A stretch of 64,000 nt of DNA from Lasiosphaeris hirsuta (taxonomy: Eukaryota > Ascomycota > Sordariomycetes > Sordariales > Lasiosphaeriaceae), in NCBI GenBank assembly GCA_030549175.1, contig JAUKUA010000006.1, positions 1,984,001 to 2,048,000 of the forward strand. Direction: 5' to 3'. A program made the position numbers and the translations under genes. The notes under the pieces were generated by a model, which saw only the letters and a program-made list of their open reading frames with translations, had not been told where the DNA came from and ran no database searches. Position 1 is the first letter of the stretch. The number at the start of each line of letters is the position of its first letter. Below, piece after piece: positions 56,641 to 64,000 of the stretch.

Positions 56641-57469
56641 ATGATCACCTCTTTGGCGTTGAGCATATGTATATGTTCATATGTCGTGGCCGCATTTTCA
56701 CCATCACCCATGTAAGAACTTGACTTTGGTTCCTACATCAACGGCTTTACAGCGTTCGTCTTCAATTCTAACCACCTCTATCATCAGGTCAATCAGATCC
56801 CAGATCTCCTGCAAGGCGTCCAACAGCACAATATACGAGGCTCCAAATGGTGTCAAATACTTGATCACTAGTGGAATTGGTCACATCGACTCTTCCATCA
56901 GAGATCCCGCGAGCAGCTGGCAATCCAGCTACGAATCTTGCGCCCTGTCCTGCTCGGGCAGTGCCGACTGTCTATCGCTTGCCTATGGTCCTTCCTTTGA
57001 CCCAGGAGTGAATTGCTGGCTCGAGTCTTACTCTGACCACATTACCGATCAACATTCACCGACGTCTACGTCTTCAACAAGCAGCACGACATGTGTAAGT
57101 TCCCATGGTCTGACAACAACAGCAGCCCCATTTCCCTCTCCGTCGGTCCTACACTCATTGCACATCCTCCTTTTCAACGACATGGAAACCGACGGCTGCA
57201 AATAGAGAGTCTACGACGTGCCCTCGAGCAACAAAGACTGGGACGTGTGCAACGCCACCCCGAGCCAGAGAACCGACGCATCATCGTGTAAACCGCCCTA
57301 TCCAGATGTGCCAGAACTCCAAATCACCTTTAACCCGAGAAATGAGCAACAGTGCAACTATTATCCTGAGTACCCCGGTCAAGAACGCCGGCGCGGCGCG
57401 CCAAAGAGCTTGAATGTGTCCGTTGCTGAGACGCAAGCAGGGTTGAGTTGGGAGTTGGATTGGCTGTGA
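56641..57469 (+). CDS. Secreted Cys-rich protein, C-terminus lost by frameshift
   Basis: Exons 56641-56711, 56788-57094, 57206-57469; 642 nt, 213 aa. Signal-type start (MITSLALSICICSYVVAAFS). The middle has YLITSGIGHIDSSIRD and CALSCSGSADCLSLAYG, ending NCWLESY, a spacing that recalls PAN/apple-like modules, then a Ser/Thr linker. The last exon has DWDVCNATPSQRTDASSC and CNYYPEYPG. The frame stops at 57467-57469, yet coding clearly continues one frame on: CDGFTSDCVTDPAS, FCGFG and GLRCNGFVE to a TGA at 57573-57575. One extra C near 57464 would explain it. The gene is therefore truncated by about 36 residues, or the base is an assembly error. Function unknown. Confidence 0.68.
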
Positions 57470-57575
57470 CGGTTTCACCTCGGATTGCGTGACGGATCCC
57501 GCATCCGATGACCCGCTCTTTTGCGGCTTTGGAGAGTTTGTTCCGGGTTTGCGGTGCAATGGTTTCGTAGAGTGA
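57470..57575 (+). pseudogene. Out-of-frame C-terminal remainder of the secreted Cys-rich gene
   Basis: Continues the same protein in the +1 frame with three more Cys and a proper stop. It is joined to the preceding exon only if one base near 57464 is absent. Confidence 0.6.
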
Positions 57576-57799
57576 GAGTGGTGGAATCGAAAATGATCAG
57601 TCCCAGTTTATTCTCAGTCAGGAGTGACGTTCGCGCTGGCAGTATCTGAGGTTGTGGAGGGGGATCAAATATTGAAGAGCCTGCAACGCTCAGTGGAGTT
57701 GAAAGCAATTTTTCATGCCAGGTATGCGCGTCCCATGATAGAGCAGGACCAAAATAGATTCGGGTCACAGCCTGTGTATGAACAGGCAAAAGTATTACT

Positions 57800-57888
57800 T
57801 ACGGTTTATGCGGATCGAACACATGACCTTCAGATAGATGATGAAGTTTGGCTTCGGTCCGACGCTCCCCCAACTGAGCTAAACCCGC
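57800..57888 (-). tRNA. tRNA-Phe (GAA) with intron, probably a relic
   Basis: The minus strand reads a tRNA-Phe gene: acceptor GCGGGTT, A box TTAGCTCAGTTGG, anticodon stem TCGGA/TCTGA with loop CCGAAG then an intron of about 17-18 nt, variable AAGGTC and T loop TTCGATC. Two faults: position 33, almost always U, is C; and the 3' acceptor strand is AACCGTA instead of AACCCGC, so three terminal pairs of the stem are lost. This is best explained as a decayed copy. Confidence 0.75.
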
Positions 57889-59248
57889 TGTCTTGGGTGG
57901 ATATGAGTGTGTGAAGATGTCAAGGGCAAAGGAGGAGTGGGTTGGTCAAGGTGGTGGAGATGGCGGAGAAAAAAAGGGGGCAGAGGATGCCGTGTCAGGG
58001 GCAAAAAGACATACAACACCAGGGATTCGCTGGTCGTCACCGACCCAACTACTAGTCTGGCCCTCACTGGCTTATCTATGGGAGAGCGGACGGGATCCCG
58101 AGTTTTCCAGTAGGTATGGTCGTATGTGACAGAGACGAGCCAAGATTTGGGCTATACGGACTGTGGTTGGTGGCAGTCAACGTGAGCTGAAGTCAGTTGA
58201 CCTGTTGGAGTCTTGAGAGCATGAGAAATGGTGACTGAGCGGGTGTCGGATTCCTAATATGGAAATAGTCGTGGGACAAAGGATGGTGCTTCGAAATCAG
58301 GGGGGAAGACGAAGAGGCCCTTCCACATCCGGAACCATCAGTACCGTGTCAACCCCCTTCTCCCCTCCCCCCCCCTAAAGCCGACGACTCGGGTTCGAAC
58401 AGGGCTTTCTTGGGGACCGGGGTATGCAAATATAGCCTGGCTTGTTGTGTCATCGCTCCGGTCTATTATCGGGGCCATGTTGCCTTCCAATACTTGGTAG
58501 CCCCTGAAAACACCACGCCACGCAGGAGACCTCAGGTCGAGTTTCACTAGAGTATGTGAGGACCCGAGAAATCATGGTAATTCGAAATTCCGTTGGTCTA
58601 TATAATTTACTTTCAGCGCATTCGCGATCTATCATCAATCAGACGCGAATTGGCTGCCTGTGATGGGGATGGGCGCATCTCCACTCAAAAACAACAATAC
58701 TAAGGGGCGGCAGAGAACAATACTAAGCACAGTCAAACTACCCATGCCATCCATAATCCACACTGACACTCCTGCCATTGTCTCAAGTATCCGTTATTAT
58801 CCTTGCAGAGCAGCTCATTTTCTGATATAATGACTTTGAGCAGCAAGTGGAAAAGAGAATAATACCAAAAAGGGCAACCTTTCCGATTGTCTTCCAGGAC
58901 CACCATATTTATCGCGACAGGTTTCAATTTGACTTCAAGCTTCCAAAACTTTTCATCTCCTACCCTCGTTTAGCCTGCCCTCGTTACGTGCTACTTCTCC
59001 TCCACGGCTGTCTTTCGTCGAACAAATTCTCAACGGCTCTAGCATCGCCATACTTAGCGCTCCCGCCTGACTCGCTGCTCACCTGCAACACAACGGGCGT
59101 CGCATTCCTTCATCACTGACGTAAGATGCGCTGTCTTTTACCCGGTTCTCTCCATGCTGATAACTGTAACAGTCTTTGTCTCGACCGCACACAGCCACAC
59201 CTCAACAAATCATTGCATCTCCCGTGGCGGCCCCCTAAAACCACCACG
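57889..59248. other. Intergenic, nothing recognised
   Basis: 5' region of the pheromone receptor gene. The GGTTCGAA word near 58390 has no surrounding cloverleaf. No gene supported. Confidence 0.45.
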
Positions 59249-60563
59249 ATGGCATCCAACACCGATGCTGGGGGCGTGAACCTTAGCCCCCAAGATCAGA
59301 GCTTCATCCTCCTGGGCCCCAGCGGACAAGGCAACATCACTCTTCCACTCATTGCCGCCGACCAGCTTTGGGAATCCGCAGCTTCAGCCGCCATCAACTA
59401 TGGCAGCCAGATCGGGGCTTCGTTCATCATGCTGGTGGTTCTTTTGGTAATGACGCCTAAGAGCCGGTTCAAGAGAGCGCCGACCATCATCCATACCGCT
59501 TCCCTTGCCATCAACCTGATCCGAATGATTCTTCTCTCTCTCTTCTTCCCCTCGAGCTGGTTCGAGCTCTACACCATCATGACGGGTGACCTTCAGTTCG
59601 TCGCGACAGCCGACTACAACATCAGCGTGGCGGCATCGGTTTTCAGCATCCCCATCACCATTCTGGTTGAGCTAGCTCTCATAGTGCAGGCCTGGTCAAT
59701 GCTTCAACTGTGGCCGCGCTGGCAAAAAGTTGCTGCAACGGTGCTGTCAATCGTCCTCGTCGTCACAACTATTAGCTTCAGCTTCGCCATCACAATCCTT
59801 CAGATCCTCTTCATTCTCTACAACGACTTCCGGGCGGTTTCCGAGCAGTGGATTCGAATGACGTACCTTGGTCTCACCACGGCGTCTATTACCTGGTTCT
59901 GCTTCCTCTTCAACAGCCGCTTGGTTCTGCACATGTGGACGAACCGCAGTATCCTCCCGTCGCTCAAGGGACTAAAGGCCATGGACGTGCTTGTCATCAC
60001 CAATGGTATACTGATGCTGATTCCCGGTATGCACCCCATCATGCGCTTCCTTTGAGCCGAAATTGCTAACCATTGACCCAGTCATCTTCGCCGGTCTCGA
60101 ATTCGGTACCTTCCTCAACTTCGAGTCGGCTTCCCTCACCCAGACCTCGGTCATCGTGGTTCTCCCGCTCGGCACACTTGTCGCGCAGCGCCTCGCCAAT
60201 CCAACATGGTTCAACGCGGCACCAGCAAGCCTCAGCAACTCGGTGGAGGGCGGCGCTAGCAAGCGACGGTTGCTCTTCAGCGGCATGACGAACAGCGCCA
60301 CCGTGACCGGCGCTGGCGCACGAGACATCGGCTTCCACCATCCCCACACCCGCAACGGGCTGACGTCGCACATCTCGAGCGAGGCGCATTCCGTCAGCAC
60401 AGCCAGCAGCCCCGACAAGGCGCGCTTCCATCATTCTGACCACCTCGATGCGGAGCTGGCGAAAATTGATGCCGGCGAGGTCGACCTAGAGAGGGGCGGA
60501 GTGCGCGTCAATCACCGCATCGAGCGCTCGGTAGAGAAGGTTCCGGTCAAGGAAGGGTCTTAG
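59249..60563 (+). CDS. STE2: Alpha-factor-type pheromone receptor, Ste2 family GPCR
   Basis: Exons 59249-60026 and 60082-60563; 1260 nt, 419 aa. Seven membrane helices follow an N-terminal extracellular segment with a glycosylation site (NIT): ASFIMLVVLLVMTP (TM1), IIHTASLAINLIRMILLSLF (TM2), AASVFSIPITILVELALI (TM3), TVLSIVLVVTTISFSFAIT (TM4), TYLGLTTASITWFCFLF (TM5), MDVLVITNGILMLIPVIFAG (TM6) and TSVIVVLPLGTLVAQRLA (TM7). The TM7 LPLGTL motif is diagnostic for Ste2/PRE-2 receptors of filamentous ascomycetes. The C-tail is Ser/Thr-rich with His and acidic residues, suited to phosphorylation-driven desensitisation. It should bind the peptide alpha-pheromone and signal through the G-protein/MAPK mating route. 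The intron sits between TM6 codons. Confidence 0.95.
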
Positions 60564-61287
60564 GAAGACTCGGACTTCGGACCGTTGGAGTGAGGAGAGA
60601 TGGAGATGGTACAAGAAGCCTTTCGGCTGGGGTTTGTTGCTGATGGCGAAGATTGTAATTCTGCGACGCCCATCGATTTTCTTTTCACTTGTTTCTTTCT
60701 TCTGGGTCGGCGCGCCCATAGAACATCCCACATGCCCTCTGCGTCGTCGCGCCTTAGTATTTTTTCTTGAGCCTTGGACCTTAGGTAGTCAGTGCATTCT
60801 TATGAATACATGAGGGAGGGAGGTTAAATTTTCAGGTAGTAGTGTAGGGACTTATAGCTTCGTTTCCTCGCCGCGGGTCATCCGCTGAAATTGATCAATC
60901 ATCGGCGGCCAAGTTGAAGATGGATATATTAGAAGCGGTGTGTCAACGCTGAACGGCCAACATCGGAGTTGCTTCCATTGAAACGGGCAAAGTGCAGCGG
61001 CAAGGCCCCAGGTCGCCCCTTCCCGCTTAGCAGCACCGTGTCCAGTGCGGTGACGGGACGGAGACTTGGAATACTGGGCACCTGAGGTGATCGACTGGTG
61101 ACTTCCCCTTCGCATCCAAAATGTAACCGGGTGTGCGTTCCCAGCGACGCCAAGGATTTGTTTTAAGTGCGCCCTGTCCCAAATCTCGTCATCCTCATCT
61201 ATGTTTGCTCTGAACCTCGACCTGTCAATGCATATTGACTGATTCTGTAGCCCTTTTCCATCCGCGACCTGCCAGCCATCCGGATTG
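60564..61287. other. Intergenic, nothing recognised
   Basis: 3' region of the receptor and 5' region of the next plus-strand gene; no clear motif. Confidence 0.45.
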
Positions 61288-64000
61288 ATGGCTTCGCGGA
61301 CCCCTACTCCGACCGGCAGGCTTGCTCATCTAACACCCCCCAGCCTCAGCATCGATCGAGACTTCTCAGATGTCCAGTTGAAGCCCGCACCTCTTCGTCT
61401 TGGCCGGAAGAGCCAATCAAGCACCGAGCAGAGCTCTCAAGATGCTCGCGGAGAGTTGACACCCAGACAGCCCCTTAAACCTCAAGCTTCTACGGCGTCT
61501 TTCAGCAAGCAGCAGTTCCGAGATTCTCGACGAGGGGACCAGGGCTCTGCTTTCCTTGAATTGACAGCACCTCCCCGCCCGCCTGCCACAAACCTCGCAA
61601 GCCTTGTGTCCAAGTACGAAATTCTCGATGCCATCAGCAACGTTGACGCTCGAGATTTTGCGCAGCCTTCTTCCCCGAGAAGGCACCCGAGAACGCCTAC
61701 GTCTTCGAAGCAGTCAAGTACACAACTAGATGCTCCTCCGCCGAGCTCCCTTTTTGCCGAGGAATCTCCTTTTCGCAGACGTCCTCGACCTACAATCCTC
61801 CATTCCGACACTGGCAGCTCAAGTATCGAGCGCTCCGGTCAAATCTCCCCAACAACTTTGACTTCGCCCGCGGGTCTAAAGACGCGCCTGAGACCAGTCG
61901 GCCAGAAAGCGAACTCGCCGCTCAAGAAACATAGGGAAGCAGAGACTGACAATACTGTCGAGCATGATCACCGTGACAAGGGCAATGGAGGAAATTAGGT
62001 GTCACCACAGAAGCCCCAGTCGAGTTTTCGCCATTACAAAGATGCCGGCCCTCCAGCTCTGGCGCCCCCAAAACGTTCAAGCGTGTTTAGGATCGATGAA
62101 AGAAATGGGCTAGACCCGAAGATCGTTGCAGAAAGAAGGATGATGTTTGAACGTGGTAGTGGTAAGACTCGCCCATCATACTGCCACCCATATTCCATCC
62201 GTGGTTCTGACATTGAAACAGCGCACAACAAATTCACCGACCCAACCGTCACGCACACCACTGTTCCCTCCATGGCCGTGTTACAGGCGGAGCACCGGCA
62301 TTTTCCCAATATCCGGAGCCCCGATATCCATCATGCGATGGTTCAAGAACAGCGCGCTTCCGGTGTCTCAGCAGCCACCAAGAGCCGAGCGATGACGATG
62401 GATAAGCTTGAACGACACCCGGCTGAGACACGCCTCCCGCCACATCTCTCGCCGGAATTCCCCAGCAACAACTCATTCCAACGTAAGTGGAATAGCGTGG
62501 CGGATCTACGAATGTCTTTTGAAAGAGCAAGTCGACGTAGCATCAGGCCAGACATTGTCAAGTCCAAACCACCATCGTTCTGGCCCTCCAAGCCTGCCTA
62601 TTCGGTTCCAGTACCGGCTACACCAAAGGAGAGAAGCGTGGGTGCCTCCAGGTACACTGAAAGAGAGTCCTCGAATCATTCAGGGGATTTGCCTCAAAGC
62701 TACCCCCGGTTTGGGCGAAAAGAGAGGGGCTCTCATGGGGTTGCGCAAGACACGACTCCCGCTAGGCCAACTCCACTACGCAACAGCATCCCCATCAACC
62801 GCCACCCAAAAGCGCAAGCCGCTCGAATTCCGGACAATATTGTGGAAACGAAATACACCGATCGTGATTCGCATCAACACGCTGGCGGCCGACAGGATAG
62901 ACCAGGCGAACATGGTACCGATAGGGCGGGGCGGCCACCAGCAAGTCCGTCGCCTCTACGTTCAATTGAAGTCCATCCGCTGCTTACTTCGCGAAAACTC
63001 TCTGTCAAGATCTCAACTATCAGCCCAGAGATGGAGAGTCATTCCAAAAGAGACAGCATCGCAAGACAGTCCCAGGACGGCCCAGACGTTACCAGTAGCT
63101 CGGCTAATCCTCTGGCTGACAAAGTTGAGAGCTTGCGCCGGGTATTTGACCGCAATCAAGAGCCAGCTTTGTTTTTGCCTTTCCTCCAGAAGAGTCGCCG
63201 AAACACAGCTCCGGAAAAGGCCGGCCCTAGCTTGCCAATCATGGTCTCCACGACTGTTGCCGTTACAACGTACCGTGCGTCCAGCAACAGCTCCCAATCA
63301 TCTGGGAGCTCGGTTATTGTGACTGCAAATTCACGCAATCCGCCACAGAGAATTGTACCGCTTTCACTTAGTGGCTCTCGAGATGGCTCAATTGTGACTC
63401 CGACACGGCCACCTCGAAACAAGCTGAAGAAGAAGAGGGAGTCACCGGTCAAGTCCAGAATCAGCCTGTTTGAGAACTTGAACCAGTCCAACAGCTCGGC
63501 GAGCTTACCCACAGAAAGAGCAAAGTCCCACGATTCCGGCATCCCTCACGGGGCCGACAGAAAGAGACTCCCAGGATGGGAGTTTAAGCGCGGATCCAGA
63601 CTACTGCGGGTTCTATCTTTTGGCGGCAAGGGTAATAATGGCAAAGGTAAGGGCTCGACAAAAGACAGCGGAAAGTCGAGTCTCGAAGTATCGAAACGAA
63701 ACAGTATAGCAGATAGCAAAGGTAAACACAAACCAGAACGTTTTTCCTTCCTCAACTCAGTTAGCACACGACGCGAATCAACATTTTTTGTCCAAGGCAC
63801 GATGTACAAAGTTCCGAACCGCGACGACAGCCCCGAGAAATTGTTACCACCTATGGCAGCAATTCTTCCGGCAACGACAGCTTGGTCGTCAATTGATCTC
63901 GTCAACAACACCTCTGAGACCTTGCCAAATCTCTTCCACTCAACTAGCACCCTGTCCGGTCGCATCCTACCCACACGCAAGAGCTACGGTGCTCTGGTCT
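61288..64000 (+). CDS. Long disordered basic protein, 3'-partial, with one in-frame stop
   Basis: The start ATG is at 61288 (MASRTPTPTGRL). The frame runs to a TAG at 61996-61998, then continues in the same frame (VSPQKPQSSFRHYKDAGPP, DPKIVAERRMMFERGS) to a good donor at 62162. Splicing (62162-62221, acceptor ACAG) leads into a frame open from 62222 to the window edge: almost 600 codons with no stop. The product is Ser-, Pro-, Arg- and Lys-rich with no globular domain I recognise; short conserved-looking motifs are SLRRVFDRNQ, SRISLFENLN and PGWEFKRGSRLL. It may be a cytoskeletal or nuclear scaffold, but this is a guess. The TAG may be a real premature stop, an error, or part of a weak 54-bp intron (GTCGAG ... 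CACAG). Confidence 0.62.

Noticed and set aside
58385..58410. GGTTCGAA word resembling a tRNA T loop
   Set aside because: The flanks do not form a T stem or a cloverleaf on either strand.
62408..63322. 304-codon plus-strand frame
   Set aside because: It overlaps a longer open frame in another phase that follows a good splice junction and has coding character; this one starts inside it.
1..64000. CRISPR array, phage or bacterial operon features
   Set aside because: No regularly spaced direct repeats with unique spacers; gene structure is eukaryotic throughout.
1..64000. Secondary-metabolite gene cluster
   Set aside because: The methyltransferase and esterases are isolated; no PKS, NRPS, terpene synthase or cluster regulator is present beside them.

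Overview
The window is nuclear DNA of a filamentous ascomycete, probably a Sordariomycete. Evidence: many short introns (about 50-100 bp) with GTAAGT-like donors, CTAAC/CTGAC-like branch sites and CAG/TAG acceptors; GC-rich coding sequence; a Ste2-type pheromone receptor with the filamentous-fungal LPLGTL motif; HET-domain and NACHT (STAND/NLR-like) genes; Ecp2/Hce2-like secreted protein; and a relic of a Tad-like non-LTR retrotransposon. Species cannot be named from the sequence alone. I checked most multi-exon models by requiring exon lengths to sum to a multiple of three.

Layout. 1-5.5 kb: 3' part of a Thr-rich surface-type protein, convergent with a 9-exon SNF2/RING/helicase gene (Rad5/HLTF type) on the minus strand. 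5.5-14 kb: an NLR-like NACHT gene ending in C2H2 zinc fingers and carrying an apparent 1-base loss, a small DUF7053-like gene, then a decayed ankyrin/transmembrane gene. 14-28.5 kb: gene-poor, with a multi-pass membrane protein, a C2H2 zinc-finger gene, a LINE relic, two small secreted proteins (one Ecp2/Hce2-like) and a short acidic minus-strand gene. 29-36.4 kb: SAM methyltransferase, bHLH factor, tRNA-Glu, CE3/SGNH esterase, tRNA-Leu with intron. 36.7-50.3 kb: HET-domain gene, MscS channel with EF-hand, a secreted (TGTA)n repeat protein, and a second NACHT gene of the NWD type. 50.5-56 kb: carboxylesterase, a multi-pass membrane protein, a nitrilase-family (NIT2/omega-amidase-like) gene. 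56-64 kb: a secreted Cys-rich gene truncated by a frameshift, a tRNA-Phe relic, the alpha-pheromone receptor, and the 5' part of a long disordered protein that runs off the window and has one in-frame stop.

Functionally there is no single pathway cluster. The theme is a mix of housekeeping genes (helicase, channel, nitrilase, pheromone receptor, tRNAs) with self/non-self and secreted accessory genes: two NACHT genes, one HET gene and one dead ankyrin-TM relative within 45 kb. Several of the accessory genes show damage (frameshifts, stops), consistent with birth-and-death turnover. No CRISPR array, phage or bacterial operon features are present.
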